From the NCBI RefSeq assembly GCF_000413435.1, contig NZ_KE340327.1, forward strand, positions 319,667 through 383,666: 64,000 nucleotides of DNA, written 5' to 3'. Source of the DNA: Campylobacter ureolyticus ACS-301-V-Sch3b (GTDB taxonomy: Bacteria; Campylobacterota; Campylobacteria; Campylobacterales; Campylobacteraceae). Shown here in pieces: positions 6,978 through 16,224 of this stretch (its first letter is position 1; each line of letters opens with the position of its first letter). The notes beneath the pieces are model-generated. The model saw only the letters and a list, made by a program, of their open reading frames with translations, was not told the DNA's origin and ran no database searches. The translations under genes were made by a program, and so were the position numbers.

Positions 6978-7739
6978 CTATTTTATTTGAAAATATTTTT
7001 TTATTTTGTTTGCAAGCTCATTCCTTTCTATTGTGTTTACAATATCAACATTATAAATTTTTGCACTTTCTAACACTGAATTTTTAAAATTAGAAATAAT
7101 ATCGCTAATATTTTTATTATAATTTGTCTTAATATCGAAATTTTCTTTTTCTACAAAAGCACCTATTTTTTTAAAATAGTTATTTGCACTTTCATAAAAT
7201 TCCATAAAAGATTTTTGCATTTTATTTTCTAAATTTTCGGTTTCTATTACAATATTACTAACTCCACCAATTGCAAATGTTAACAACTTCATAGCTTCTA
7301 AGTATTTTTCATATCTTATTAAATTTTCACTTTTAGAGTTATCATCAATAATATTTTTAATTTGTGTAATTTTTATAAAAAATAGTGCAAATTCTGAAAC
7401 AACACAAAGGTATCCAATTTCATATTTTTTAAATCTAGTTAATGGTTCAAAATCACTAAAATTTAAATTTTCAGTGTTTCCATTTTTAATATCTATTTCC
7501 ATTTTTCTAAATTCAGATAAAGCATTATTTAAAATATCATCAAATTTATCGTGCTCTACTGCCTTAATATACGTGTCTTCATCCTCTTTTATCCATATGT
7601 TTTCACTATTTATAATATCTTCGTAAAAAATAACCCTTTCTCTCTTACTTAAATTTTTTTTAACTTCTTTAAAAAAATCTAAAACTTGCTTGTCTGTTTC
7701 TTTATCTTTTTGTTCTTTTTGTTCGTAATTGTAAGCCAT
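6978..7739 (-). CDS. Unknown 253-residue protein translationally coupled to the integrase
   Basis: I do not recognise the family. The protein is mostly helical and charged. It has two moderately hydrophobic helices around residues 110-127 (GYLCVVSEFALFFIKI) and 149-165 (MKLLTFAIGGVSNIVI) that could be membrane-associated or a buried core, and Lys/Asn-rich flanks. Its ATG lies two bases after the integrase stop, and the end of int supplies its ribosome site (AGGTGG). It is the only element gene with no recognisable mobility, replication or toxin-antitoxin feature, so it is the best candidate for accessory cargo, for example superinfection exclusion or defence; this is inference from position. 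Confidence 0.6.
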   Translation of the reverse strand: MAYNYEQKEQKDKETDKQVLDFFKEVKKNLSKRERVIFYEDIINSENIWIKEDEDTYIKAVEHDKFDDILNNALSEFRKMEIDIKNGNTENLNFSDFEPLTRFKKYEIGYLCVVSEFALFFIKITQIKNIIDDNSKSENLIRYEKYLEAMKLLTFAIGGVSNIVIETENLENKMQKSFMEFYESANNYFKKIGAFVEKENFDIKTNYNKNISDIISNFKNSVLESAKIYNVDIVNTIERNELANKIKKYFQIK

Positions 7740-7741
7740 TT

Positions 7742-9010
7742 TTAACCACCTATTCCTAAATTCTCTAAATTGTTTAAATAATCACTATACCACTGCATAA
7801 GTTTTAGTTTTGTGTTAAATGTAGCCCTTTGTCGTTCGTATGCTTGTGTTATTTTGTTATTTTCTTTGTGTGCTAATACTTCCTCTATTGTTTTTTCACT
7901 TATCCCTAACCTGTAAAGAGTAGATAAATTCAAAGTGCAAGTTGTTTTAAAAGTAGCTCTAAATCCGTGCGGGGTAGCGACACCTTTATACTTTCCATTA
8001 TTTAGCGTTCTTATAGCTTTGCTTAATGTATCTCTGTTTAAATACCCTGTTTTGGTTGTCATACTAGGGAAAACAAATTTATAATTTTGTGAGTAAATAA
8101 ACTGCTCTTTTAGTATCTTTACAGATTCATCACTTAATGCAGTTGTATGGGATAATCTCATCTTCATATCAGTAGCTACAATATCCCACTTTTTGGCGTT
8201 TAAATCAATATCTTGCCATTTTGCACTTACAATATTAGCGGGTCTATTAGCCGTTAAAAGAAGTAAATAAATTGCTCTTTTAGTTTGTAAGTCCATTGCG
8301 TTATCATATTTCAAATCTTTTATAAAATCAGCTAATAAGTTTTTATCTATAATCGCACTATAACGAGTATCTATCCCTTTGTTCTTATTAAATTTATGTG
8401 AAGTTGGAAATTCATCTTCCAATTTAAAAGCGGGGTTGTAAGTCAAATACCTATCTTTAATGGCTAAATCAAAGATATTTTTTAAATCATTTATTATTCT
8501 ATGTATTGTTTCAAGTCTTGTTGGTTGGTCTGTGTTGTGTTTATTAAAAAGTGGTCTTAACATATCGCTAAGTTTTGATGAGGTTATCTCTTTGCAGTCA
8601 AGCTTTGCTAAATTTGGTAAAGTATAAAGCTCGTGCCTACGCTTGATATTTTTTAAATATTCACTACTAACACTATCTGATTTAATTTTAATAAATCTAT
8701 CATATAAACCCTTAAAAGAGTATTGGTCTTGGTTTGATAAAGCCTCTAAACTAAGCCCAATATTTAGCTTTTTGAGTAAATCAACCGCTTCTTTTCTAGC
8801 TTCATTAACACCATAAATTCCATCTCTAAACTCATTTATTTTTTTAGTTTTATCATTTTTTAACCTTAAAAAAAAGGTTTTTATTCCACTTGGATTTACC
8901 CAAATATAAAGCTCTTTAGGACTTCCAACAACTTTTTTATACTGCCTTAATTTTGGTTTTAACTCCCTTATGTTTTTATCGGTTAAATAAGTTTTTGTTA
9001 CATTTGCCAT
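7742..9010 (-). CDS. int: Tyrosine integrase, P4-type with N-terminal arm-binding domain
   Basis: A 422-residue protein. Residues about 5-90 form the DUF4102-type arm-binding domain seen in P4-like integrases (YLTDKNIRELKPK, WVNPSGIKTFFLRL). Residues 97-195 form the core-binding SAM-like domain and 215-400 the catalytic domain. Catalytic residues are visible: R256 (TANRPAN), K283, H348 and R351 (HGFR), H381 (LAHKENN) and the nucleophile Y391 (QAYERQ). All are present, so the enzyme should be active. It would integrate and excise the element at the tmRNA 3' end about 300 bp away. Confidence 0.92.
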   Translation of the reverse strand: MANVTKTYLTDKNIRELKPKLRQYKKVVGSPKELYIWVNPSGIKTFFLRLKNDKTKKINEFRDGIYGVNEARKEAVDLLKKLNIGLSLEALSNQDQYSFKGLYDRFIKIKSDSVSSEYLKNIKRRHELYTLPNLAKLDCKEITSSKLSDMLRPLFNKHNTDQPTRLETIHRIINDLKNIFDLAIKDRYLTYNPAFKLEDEFPTSHKFNKNKGIDTRYSAIIDKNLLADFIKDLKYDNAMDLQTKRAIYLLLLTANRPANIVSAKWQDIDLNAKKWDIVATDMKMRLSHTTALSDESVKILKEQFIYSQNYKFVFPSMTTKTGYLNRDTLSKAIRTLNNGKYKGVATPHGFRATFKTTCTLNLSTLYRLGISEKTIEEVLAHKENNKITQAYERQRATFNTKLKLMQWYSDYLNNLENLGIGG

Positions 9011-9155
9011 AACTTTACCTTAAATTTATGATTTTTAAAAAAATATAAGAATTAGTTTTTATTTGCTTATAGTTAAGTAAAAAAAATTAGTAGCTAAACA
9101 CTAATTTTAAAATCTCACTTCACGGGTATTTGCTAAACTCCCATAAAAAATTACT

Positions 9156-9178
9156 AACTACCTTAAAAACTACCTTAA
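9156..9178. promoter_or_regulatory. Candidate integrase arm-type sites, right end
   Basis: AACTACCTTAA occurs at 9156-9166 and again at 9168-9178, 12 bp apart in direct orientation, and once at the left end (1352-1362). Spacing of about one helical turn and presence at both ends fit integrase arm binding, though an operator for int is also possible. Confidence 0.5.
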
Positions 9179-9200
9179 TAATTTAGAGTTTATTGTAACA

Positions 9201-9230
9201 TAAAAAGAAGTAAAAAGAAGTAAAAAGAAG
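9201..9230. repeat. Three perfect tandem copies of TAAAAAGAAG
   Basis: The 10-mer is repeated exactly three times with no spacer, between the arm-like sites and the attachment core. Helically phased A-runs may bend the DNA; it could alternatively bind a directionality factor. Confidence 0.6.
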
Positions 9231-9306
9231 TTAAAACATTATTTTAACGGCTTATTGTTTCAACAAAAATAAATCAAAATAACTTAAGAAAACTTAAAAT
9301 AAACTT

Positions 9307-9323
9307 ACTTGGTGGAGGTGTGC
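9307..9323. repeat. attR core within the tmRNA 3' end
   Basis: Identical to 1273-1289 over 17 bp. It covers the CCA end and acceptor strand of the tmRNA gene, which is regenerated intact after integration. Confidence 0.85.
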
Positions 9324-9702
9324 GGTGTCGAACCGCAGTCCAAAAGCAAAAGACCAAAGTCTCTATACATGTTTAGCGAAAGTGAAATTTCGTTTAAGAA
9401 GGCCCACTTTCATTTTGCTAGCAGTTAAAATAACAACTAAGCAAAAAACCAAACTCTTAAACTAAGACAAGAATTTCATCTAAATGCTTGTCAAACATTT
9501 AAACTACACTATTTAAATGACTTGCTACTTTGCCTAAATAGTATCAGCAAATGCAAGGCTCAACTGAACTTACGCTACTTTAGCGTAAGCAGGAGCAAAT
9601 TTAACGTTATTTGCGTTTAATTTTAATTTGAGCTTTTAACGCTTTGCTCAAAGCGACATGCAACCGTGACCGTTTAACTCCTGTCGAAGCCAAGTCACCC
9701 CC
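9310..9702 (-). ncRNA. ssrA: Transfer-messenger RNA (tmRNA)
   Basis: On the minus strand the RNA begins GGGGGTGACTTGGCTTCGAC at 9702 and ends in the T-arm and ACCTCCACCA at 9310. The ends pair as GGGGGUG with CACCUCC (one G-U). An internal tag frame (9614 to 9570) encodes ANNVKFAPAYAKVA and a TAA stop. The RNA is about 393 nt. It rescues stalled ribosomes with SmpB, which is not in this window. The 3' end is the integration target of the adjacent element and has been restored. Confidence 0.95.
9570..9614 (-). other. tmRNA proteolysis-tag reading frame
   Basis: GCA at 9614 is the likely resume codon. The frame reads ANNVKFAPAYAKVA and ends in TAA at 9570. The C. jejuni tag as I remember it ends AYAKAA, so the penultimate Ala is Val here. 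Confidence 0.85.
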
Positions 9703-9717
9703 ATTTAAATGTGCGTA

Positions 9718-9746
9718 ATTCTACATAAAATACTACTTTTTGTCAA
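9718..9746 (-). promoter_or_regulatory. tmRNA promoter
   Basis: On the minus strand a -35-like TTGACA (9746-9741) and a -10-like TAGAAT (9723-9718) are 17 bp apart, 15 bp before the mature tmRNA 5' end. Both boxes are close to the sigma-70 consensus. Confidence 0.75.
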
Positions 9747-9803
9747 ATTTTTATATTATTTTGGTAGAATATACATTTAATTTTAACAAAAAAAAGGGCA
9801 AAA

Positions 9804-10469
9804 ATGAAAAAAACTATTATTTTATCTATTTTATTATCACTTAGTCTAAATGCAAGTGAAAAAACAAGAGATTATTTTAGTGAAGATTTAAATGTTGATG
9901 ATGGGCATCAAGCATTTGTTGAAAACAAATATGAAAAATCAAAAGAAATTTGGACTAAACTTTGTAATGAAAACGATGGCAAAAGCTGTACAAATTTAGC
10001 ATGGCTTTTAGATAATGGTTTAGGTGTAGAAGTTGATAAAGAAGAGGCTATAAGGCTTTACGAAAAAGGCTGTGAATTAGGCAGTGCCGAGGGTTGCTCG
10101 AACATAGCTACAATGTATTTTAAAGGTGAAGTTGTAGAAATGGACTTTGAAAAAGCTTTTAAATACTATGAAAAAGCTTGTGAGTTAAACCACCCTTTAT
10201 CATGTGCGCAAGTTGGATATATGTATGAATTTGGCGATGGTGTAGAAACAAATATCCATAAAACTTTTGAATACTATGATAAATCATGCCAACTTGGATA
10301 TGGTGAAGGATGTACAAATTTAGGAACTCTTTATGCCAATGGAAATGGTGTAAAAATCGATATTGAAAAAGCTGGTGAGTACTTTGCAAAAGGTTGTGAC
10401 TTAGGACATGAGCAAGGTTGCAAATATGAAACACAACTAAAAGAGTTAAAGTTAAAGGGTGAAATTTAA
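9804..10469 (+). CDS. Secreted Sel1-repeat (HcpA-like) cysteine-rich protein
   Basis: A 221-residue protein with a signal peptide ending near LSLNA-SEK (residue 17). Five Sel1 repeats follow, with cysteine pairs at 54/62, 90/98, 126/134, 162/170 and 198/206, an exact 36-residue period. Each repeat has the pattern A..Y.KAC....G..C.N.G. Helicobacter HCP proteins of this build are periplasmic or released scaffolds with one disulfide per repeat. It is followed five bases later by ruvB, so the two may be cotranscribed. A TAGAAT box lies about 40 bp upstream. The binding partner is unknown. Confidence 0.88.
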   Translation: MKKTIILSILLSLSLNASEKTRDYFSEDLNVDDGHQAFVENKYEKSKEIWTKLCNENDGKSCTNLAWLLDNGLGVEVDKEEAIRLYEKGCELGSAEGCSNIATMYFKGEVVEMDFEKAFKYYEKACELNHPLSCAQVGYMYEFGDGVETNIHKTFEYYDKSCQLGYGEGCTNLGTLYANGNGVKIDIEKAGEYFAKGCDLGHEQGCKYETQLKELKLKGEI

Positions 10470-10474
10470 AAGCA

Positions 10475-11488
10475 ATGGACAGAATCGTCGAAATAGAAAA
10501 AGTAAATTTTGAAAAAGAGTATGAAGTAAGCCTAAGACCGCTAAATTTTGATGAATACATAGGCCAGGAAAAAATAAAACAAAATTTAAAAGTTTTTATA
10601 GGCGCTGCAAAAAAAAGAGCTGAGGTTTTGGATCATACTCTTTTTTATGGACCTCCAGGGCTTGGAAAAACAACATTGGCTCATATAATCTCAAATGAAA
10701 TGAATGCAAATATAAAAATAACTGCCGCACCAATGATAGAAAAAGCTGGTGATTTGGCAGCTATTTTAACAAATTTAGAAGAAGGTGATGTTTTATTTAT
10801 AGATGAAATTCACCGCCTAAGCTCGTCTATTGAAGAGATTTTATATCCTGCCATGGAAGATTTTAGACTTGATATTATAATTGGCTCAGGTCCTGCTGCA
10901 CAAACTATCAAAATAGATATCCCAAAATTTACACTAATTGGCGCAACTACTAAAGCTGGTATGATTTCAGCTCCACTTAGAGATAGGTTTGGAATTTCTT
11001 TTAGACTTGAGTTTTACTCACCAGATGAGCTAGCTAGCATAACTCAAAAAGCTTCTTTAAAATTAAATAAAAGCATTGATAAAGATGCATCACTTGAAAT
11101 AGCAAAAAGAAGTCGTGGAACTCCTAGAATAGCACTAAGGCTACTAAAAAGAATAAGAGACTTTGCTGATATAAATGATGAAGAAAACATATCATTAAAT
11201 AGAGCAAAAACTTCACTGGATGAACTTGGAGTAAATGAACTTGGCTTTGATGAGCTTGATTTAAAATATTTGGGAATTTTATTTGAAGCAAATAAAAAAC
11301 CACTTGGATTAAATACAATTTCAGCCGCATTAAGCGAAGATGAAGGAACTATTGAAGATGTAATAGAGCCATATTTGCTTGCAAATAGCTATATACAAAG
11401 AACAGCAAAAGGTAGAATTGCAACTTACAAAAGCTATGAAATGCTTAAAATTCCATACCAAAAAGGACTTTTTGATGAAGACGAGTAA
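10475..11488 (+). CDS. ruvB: Holliday junction branch migration ATPase RuvB
   Basis: A 337-residue protein, the usual length. Walker A is GPPGLGKTT (59-67), Walker B LFIDEIH (107-113), the sensor region [18 protein letters not shown] and the C-terminal winged helix ending near ATYKSYEML. RuvB hexamers with RuvA drive branch migration in recombinational repair. The last 14 bp overlap the start of the downstream permease gene. Confidence 0.97.
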   Translation: MDRIVEIEKVNFEKEYEVSLRPLNFDEYIGQEKIKQNLKVFIGAAKKRAEVLDHTLFYGPPGLGKTTLAHIISNEMNANIKITAAPMIEKAGDLAAILTNLEEGDVLFIDEIHRLSSSIEEILYPAMEDFRLDIIIGSGPAAQTIKIDIPKFTLIGATTKAGMISAPLRDRFGISFRLEFYSPDELASITQKASLKLNKSIDKDASLEIAKRSRGTPRIALRLLKRIRDFADINDEENISLNRAKTSLDELGVNELGFDELDLKYLGILFEANKKPLGLNTISAALSEDEGTIEDVIEPYLLANSYIQRTAKGRIATYKSYEMLKIPYQKGLFDEDE

Positions 11489-12524
11489 ATACTTTTTTGT
11501 AGGTTTTATACTTTTTTTATTTTGTTTTGTGATTTATCTTTTTAACGGTTTTTTGCTTACAATTGCTATTGGGATACTTTTAGCTGTTTCAACTGCAAAT
11601 ATTAATAGATTTTTCCTTAAACTAACAAATGATAAAACTCTACTCTCAGCAACCTCTACAACTCTTGTTTTAGCACTATTTTTTTTAGTGCCATTTATGT
11701 ATGCAGTTATTGAACTTGCAAAATACGCATCAAATTTTGATATGAAAAATACATCTATTGTATTAAATTATATACAAAATTTTAATTTTCACTTGCCTGA
11801 AAAATTTGCATCTTTTGAACCAAAGATAAAAGAATTTATAGCCTCAATAAACATAAATTCCTTAGTAAAACAAGGCGCAACTTATCTTTCTACCATAGGC
11901 AAATCAAGTGCAAAATTTATTGTAGATATGGGTCTTATAATAGCATTTTACTTTTTTGCAAATTTATATGGAAAATCTCTTATGAATTTTTTAAAAGAAA
12001 CTTTGCCAGTTGAGGCTTCACATATAGATTCAATCTCTCATGAAGTAGCAAATACAATGAGTGTTGTTTTATACTCAACCATAGCAACTGCTGTTTTACA
12101 AGGATTTTTATTTGGTGTTTTTCTATCATTTTATGGATATGATGGCTTTTTAATGGGAATTTTATATGCCTTTGCATCACTTGTGCCAATAGTTGGTGGA
12201 GCTTTGATATTTGTGCCAATTAGTATTTATGAATTAGCCAATGGCAATACACTAAATGCAATTATAATATTTTTATATTCAATCATTATGATAGCAACTA
12301 TTGCTGATAACTTTATAAAACCATTAATAATTAGATTCATAAACTCAAAACTTGTAAGTAGCCCTGCTAATATAAATGAGCTTTTAATATTTTTTGCCAT
12401 GCTTGCTGGACTCTCAACATTTGGCTTTTGGGGAATTATCCTAGGGCCTGCAATTGTAACACTATTTATTGCTTCATTAAATTCATACAGAATAATGACA
12501 AAAGAATTTGATAATTTAGACTAA
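11475..12524 (+). CDS. AI-2E family (PerM-type) membrane permease
   Basis: A 349-residue protein starting at ATG 11475 inside the end of ruvB; an upstream extension in the same frame is antisense-like coding of ruvB and has no signal. It has about eight membrane helices in the AI-2E family pattern, with the conserved stretches [23 protein letters not shown] (about 244-262) and [14 protein letters not shown]. Members export various small molecules or ions (for example TqsA for AI-2, or Na+/H+ exchange); the substrate is not predictable. Confidence 0.85.
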   Translation: MKTSKYFFVGFILFLFCFVIYLFNGFLLTIAIGILLAVSTANINRFFLKLTNDKTLLSATSTTLVLALFFLVPFMYAVIELAKYASNFDMKNTSIVLNYIQNFNFHLPEKFASFEPKIKEFIASININSLVKQGATYLSTIGKSSAKFIVDMGLIIAFYFFANLYGKSLMNFLKETLPVEASHIDSISHEVANTMSVVLYSTIATAVLQGFLFGVFLSFYGYDGFLMGILYAFASLVPIVGGALIFVPISIYELANGNTLNAIIIFLYSIIMIATIADNFIKPLIIRFINSKLVSSPANINELLIFFAMLAGLSTFGFWGIILGPAIVTLFIASLNSYRIMTKEFDNLD

Positions 12525-12684
12525 CTTTAAACTTGTGAAAATTTAATTATTTAATAGTTAAATTTTTACAGTTGTTAAATTTATAGCGTTATAAATTCTA
12601 TTATTTATTAAAATATTATATAAATTTACTAACCAGTCTAAAATGATTATTTTTAAAATTTTAGTTTAAAAGTGTAAAAAAAGT

Positions 12685-12717
12685 AAATTTAGCAAGGAAA
12701 AAAACCTTGCTAAATTT
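12685..12717 (-). terminator. Terminator of the frdCAB operon
   Basis: AAATTTAGCAAGG and CCTTGCTAAATTT form a 13-bp perfect stem around seven A. On the minus strand it is followed by ACTTTTTTTAC. It lies 15 bp after the frdB stop and may also stop transcription coming rightward from the permease gene. Confidence 0.85.
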
Positions 12718-12731
12718 TGTGTAGTAAATTT

Positions 12732-13451
12732 CTACTTCGCACTTGCCATTTTGCGGCGTATAAATGCTATTTGATTTTGTAATGGTAAGTGTTTAGGGCA
12801 AACATCCTCGCATCCTAGAAGCGACATACAGCCAAACACACCACTATCATCTCCGATTAACTCATAAAAGTCCTCATCGGTTCTTTCATCAAGTGGATCT
12901 TGGTGGAATCTTGCTATTCTATTTAGTCCTACAGCTCCTAAAAAGTCACTTCTCATGATGGCTGTTCCACAAGCTGCAACACAAAGCCCACACTCAACAC
13001 ATCTATCAAGCTCAAATGTTTTTTGAGCAAGTTCAGGATCAACTTTTTCTTCAAGTTTTGAGATATCAGTTTGTTTTGTAGTATGTATCCAGCTCTCAAC
13101 TCTTTTATCCATATTTGCCATCCATTTTCCAGTATTTACGCTTAAATCTTTAATTAAGCTAAACACAGGAAGTGGCATAAGCTCAATTACTCCACTCTCA
13201 TAATCTTTTGTTAGAGTTCTACAAGCAAGTTTTGGTTTGCCATTTACAAGCATACCACAGCTTCCACAAATTCCGGCTCTACAAACAAAGTCAAAACTTA
13301 AATCTGGGTCAAATTTCTCTCTTATTTGAGTTAGTGCCACAAACAAAGTCATACCTGAAGTTTCTTCAAGCTCATATGAAGCAAAATGTGGCTTTGAAAT
13401 TTTACTTAAAGGATTATATTTTAATGCTTTTATAATTATTTTTCTACTCAT
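12732..13451 (-). CDS. frdB: Fumarate reductase iron-sulfur subunit FrdB
   Basis: A 239-residue protein from ATG 13451, which overlaps the frdA stop by 8 bp; an earlier TTG would add two residues. The [2Fe-2S] ligands are C57, C62, C65 and C77 ([11 protein letters not shown]), the [4Fe-4S] ligands C151, C154, C157 and C161 ([11 protein letters not shown]), and the [3Fe-4S] ligands C208, C214 and C218 ([11 protein letters not shown]). It passes electrons from the FrdC haems to the FAD of FrdA on the cytoplasmic side of the membrane. All ligands are present. Confidence 0.95.
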   Translation of the reverse strand: MSRKIIIKALKYNPLSKISKPHFASYELEETSGMTLFVALTQIREKFDPDLSFDFVCRAGICGSCGMLVNGKPKLACRTLTKDYESGVIELMPLPVFSLIKDLSVNTGKWMANMDKRVESWIHTTKQTDISKLEEKVDPELAQKTFELDRCVECGLCVAACGTAIMRSDFLGAVGLNRIARFHQDPLDERTDEDFYELIGDDSGVFGCMSLLGCEDVCPKHLPLQNQIAFIRRKMASAK

Positions 13452-15450
13452 TTCCAACTCCTACTCTTTCATTTGGTGCTTTAAATTTAGGCTGCAACTC
13501 ATAATGCATTAACGCATCTTGAATTTCATATCTACTCTTTCCTTCTTCTTTCATTTTAGCAACTATTTCATCAACCTCTTTTTGTCTTTTTGCACTATCA
13601 GGGTGCTCAATGATATTTCCTTTTGCACCATAACCTCTAAATTTAGGAGGAATTTCCATTTTCATTATATCAAGCGGCTCATAAGTGATAGTTGGCATTG
13701 TATCGCCCTCTTTCCATGAAGCAAGGGTTCTTTTTAGCCAGTTTGCATCATCTCTTTTTGGATAATCTTCTCTATAGTGAGCTCCTCTACTTTCAGTTCT
13801 ATCAAGCGCACCTTTTGCAACACAAAGTGAAAGTTTAAGCATCATAGGTGTTCTGTATGCATCTTCAAGCTCAGGATTTCCAAATAAAGCTTTATTTTCA
13901 ACTTTTAAATCAAGTGATTTTTTATAAAGTTCTTCAAGTTCTTTTACAGCTTTTTCAAGTCCCTCACCTGTTCTAAAGATAGCAACATTTTCCCACATTA
14001 CTTCTTTCATTTTATTTTTTATCTCATAAACGTTGTATTTGCCATCTTTTTCGACAAGACTTTTTAAATAATCTTCTTCTTTTTTTACAAATTTTTCAAC
14101 ATCTTTTGTGTTTATATCAATATCATGCTCTTTACAATAATCAGCAAAATAATCACCCACTATCATACCAGCTACAACTGTCTCAGCAACTGAGTTTCCA
14201 CCAAGTCTATTAAATCCGTGCATATCCCAACAAGCTGCTTCTCCAGCACTAAATAGTCCTTTTAATGTAGGGCTTTCTCCAGTTGGTTTTGTTTTAATAC
14301 CACCCATTGAATAGTGTTGCATTGGTAAAATTGGAGCCCAACCTTTTCCAATACCATTTTCATCTTTTTCAGTATCTGCTGGATCAATGCCATTGAAAGT
14401 TTCACAAATTTCTTGAACATCTCTTAGGTTTTTCTCTATATGCTCTCTTCCTAATATAGAAATATCTAGCCAAACATGATCACCATAAGGGCTTTTTACA
14501 CCTTTTCCTTTTCTGATGTGTTCCATAATTCTTCTTGAAACAACATCACGGCTAGCAAGTTCTTTTTTCTCAGGCTCATAATCAGGCATAAAACGGTGTC
14601 CATCAACATCTCTTAAAATTCCACCATCACCTCTACAACCTTCGGTTAATAAAATTCCACTTGGAACAATTGGTGTTGGGTGAAACTGAACAGCTTCCAT
14701 ATTTCCAAGTTGTGCAACGCCTGTTTCAAGTGCTATTGCTACACCTATTCCTTCACAAATTGTAGCATTTGTAGTTTGTTTATAAATTCTTCCATAACCA
14801 CCTGTTGCTATTAAAGTTCCTCTAGCAACATAGGCTTCTATTCTACCATCTATTAAATCTCTTACTATAGCACCATAACATCTATTATCTTTATGGATAA
14901 GTGCAATAGCTTCTTTTCTATCTCTTATATCAACGCCGTGTTTTGTACATTCATTCGCAACACCAAAAAGCATTGTATGTCCTGTAGCATCAGCTGTAAA
15001 ACAGGTTCTCCATTTTTTAGTACCACCAAAATCTCTTGAGTGGATTAAGCCATGAACTTCATCTTTTTCAGTGATAGTTGTTTTTTGTGCGTTAATAATC
15101 GCATCTCTATCGCCTTTTGTTATTCTTGTCCAAGGAACACCCCAACTAGCTAGTTCTCTAATTGCTTTTGGTGCTGTTTGAGTAAACATCCTAGCAACTT
15201 GTTGATCACATCCCCAGTCGCTTCCTTTAACTGTATCTTCGAAATGCACATCTTCGTTATCGCCTTCGCTCATTTTTGAATTTGCTAAACTTGCTTGCAT
15301 ACCACCTTGTGCAGCAGCTGAGTGAGATCTTTTAACCGGACAAAGACTTAAAACTATTGTGCTATTTCCTTTTGCAGCAGTTGCCGCAGCAGCTCTAAGA
15401 CCTGCTAAACCACCGCCAATTACTAAAGAATCGCAATATATTATTTTCAT
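13444..15450 (-). CDS. frdA: Fumarate reductase flavoprotein subunit FrdA
   Basis: A 668-residue protein. The dinucleotide fold is [12 protein letters not shown] (about 10-21). The covalent FAD histidine lies in SHSAAAQGG (His about 43). Active-site segments [20 protein letters not shown] and [13 protein letters not shown] are intact, as is HYSMGGIKT. There is no Tat or Sec signal, so this is the cytoplasmic FrdA rather than the periplasmic MfrA type. It interconverts fumarate and succinate; gene order C-A-B and neighbouring lgt match Campylobacter fumarate reductase. Confidence 0.95.
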   Translation of the reverse strand: MKIIYCDSLVIGGGLAGLRAAAATAAKGNSTIVLSLCPVKRSHSAAAQGGMQASLANSKMSEGDNEDVHFEDTVKGSDWGCDQQVARMFTQTAPKAIRELASWGVPWTRITKGDRDAIINAQKTTITEKDEVHGLIHSRDFGGTKKWRTCFTADATGHTMLFGVANECTKHGVDIRDRKEAIALIHKDNRCYGAIVRDLIDGRIEAYVARGTLIATGGYGRIYKQTTNATICEGIGVAIALETGVAQLGNMEAVQFHPTPIVPSGILLTEGCRGDGGILRDVDGHRFMPDYEPEKKELASRDVVSRRIMEHIRKGKGVKSPYGDHVWLDISILGREHIEKNLRDVQEICETFNGIDPADTEKDENGIGKGWAPILPMQHYSMGGIKTKPTGESPTLKGLFSAGEAACWDMHGFNRLGGNSVAETVVAGMIVGDYFADYCKEHDIDINTKDVEKFVKKEEDYLKSLVEKDGKYNVYEIKNKMKEVMWENVAIFRTGEGLEKAVKELEELYKKSLDLKVENKALFGNPELEDAYRTPMMLKLSLCVAKGALDRTESRGAHYREDYPKRDDANWLKRTLASWKEGDTMPTITYEPLDIMKMEIPPKFRGYGAKGNIIEHPDSAKRQKEVDEIVAKMKEEGKSRYEIQDALMHYELQPKFKAPNERVGVGNE

Positions 15451-15463
15451 AAATTTCCCTTTC

Positions 15464-16147
15464 TTACTGAGCTATCCAAACAAAATCAGCTATTACTGAA
15501 AGCACAAATAAACAGCCCCAAACTATAAATATAATTTTTTTAACTTTTTGTCTATGAGCTATCATTTCCTCTTTTTTGGCACCATCAATACTTACCCACT
15601 TTACATAAAGTCTATAAACTCCAATGCCAGCATGAACTACAGTAAATAGTAAAAGTGCAAAATAAAATAGATGTAACTGACCAAATCTAAAAGCTGAAAC
15701 CTCGGCTGTAATTTGTTCACCAAAAATAATAGTTATAAGATGCGCACTCGCAAAGAAAAATAATAAAAATCCTGTAATGAATTGAAACCACCATAAAGTA
15801 GTATCGCAGTGATTAAATCTAATTTTGTGAGCTCTAAATGCTCTAAAAGCCGCATAATTTTGCGGAAATTTTCTCATTGCTAAAAACGCATGTAGAACAA
15901 AAACACAAAAGATAAAAAAAGCAATTAAATTTGTAATTTGCCAAATTCCAAAAGGCTCAGCAAAACTTACAATGCCTTCAAAAACACCTTTACCGATGAT
16001 GATAGAACCTGTAAAAAGCATGTGACAGATCATAAAAGCTGCCAAAATAAGTCCAGTGATACTTTGTAACTTATCTTGAAGTGCCGGAATACGGCTCTTT
16101 TTGCCATCAACGGATTTACCTAAAAATCCCTCAATCTTATTTACCAT
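15464..16147 (-). CDS. frdC: Fumarate reductase dihaem cytochrome b subunit FrdC
   Basis: A 227-residue protein with five membrane helices. The four likely haem ligands are H42, H86, H136 and H172, matching the H44/H93/H143/H182 set of Wolinella succinogenes FrdC as I remember it. E64 aligns with the quinone-site Glu66. The residue two before the last haem ligand, Glu180 in W. succinogenes, is Val170 here ([12 protein letters not shown], codons GTA GTT CAT). It oxidises menaquinol and anchors FrdAB. The first gene of frdCAB, it starts 45-50 bp after a TATAAT box. It is shorter than the W. succinogenes protein (256), mainly at the C-terminus. Confidence 0.93.
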   Translation of the reverse strand: MVNKIEGFLGKSVDGKKSRIPALQDKLQSITGLILAAFMICHMLFTGSIIIGKGVFEGIVSFAEPFGIWQITNLIAFFIFCVFVLHAFLAMRKFPQNYAAFRAFRAHKIRFNHCDTTLWWFQFITGFLLFFFASAHLITIIFGEQITAEVSAFRFGQLHLFYFALLLFTVVHAGIGVYRLYVKWVSIDGAKKEEMIAHRQKVKKIIFIVWGCLFVLSVIADFVWIAQ

Positions 16148-16195
16148 AAGAACTCCTTTACTAGTAAAATTTTAACTATGTTTCACTATTGTTTA

Positions 16196-16201
16196 ATTAT
16201 A
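16196..16201 (-). promoter_or_regulatory. Promoter -10 box of frdCAB
   Basis: TATAAT on the minus strand, preceded by AAG and lying about 49 bp from the FrdC start. Campylobacter sigma-70 promoters rely mainly on this element. An AAGGAG ribosome site precedes the ATG. Confidence 0.65.
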
Positions 16202-16224
16202 TCTTAAAATTTCTTTTTAATTGC

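Larger units (their letters stand above)
9011..9306. other. Right-end integration region of the element, no gene
   Basis: The region between the integrase start and the attachment core contains the integrase promoter region, two candidate arm sites and three tandem 10-mers. No coding sequence is supported. Confidence 0.5.
1273..9323. mobile_element. Integrated satellite-like element in the 3' end of the tmRNA gene
   Basis: Two identical 17-bp direct repeats (1273-1289 and 9307-9323) bound the segment, and the right one is the 3' acceptor end of the tmRNA gene. A tyrosine integrase lies against the tmRNA side. All recognised genes run leftward: integrase, an unknown protein, an AlpA-like regulator, a small protein, a primase-like protein, a RepA-type helicase, an antitoxin and toxin, a second AlpA-like regulator and a 54-codon gene. 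There are iterons downstream of the helicase. I see no capsid, terminase, relaxase or type IV secretion genes. tmRNA genes are a classic integration target. The content fits a phage satellite or a minimal integrative replicon; the distinction cannot be made from sequence alone. Confidence 0.85.

Noticed and set aside
10159..10560. A 133-codon minus-strand frame
   Set aside because: It is antisense to the Sel1-repeat gene and ruvB and is rich in His/Leu as expected of a shadow of repeated coding sequence.
11379..11474. Longer N-terminus of the AI-2E-type permease
   Set aside because: The extension lies within ruvB coding sequence in another frame and has no membrane or start signal; ATG 11475 fits the family start.
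12732..16147. Succinate dehydrogenase or periplasmic methylmenaquinol:fumarate reductase
   Set aside because: Gene order C-A-B, the five-helix dihaem FrdC, absence of a Tat signal on FrdA and the neighbouring lgt fit cytoplasmic menaquinol:fumarate reductase better. Reverse operation as a succinate dehydrogenase is not excluded.
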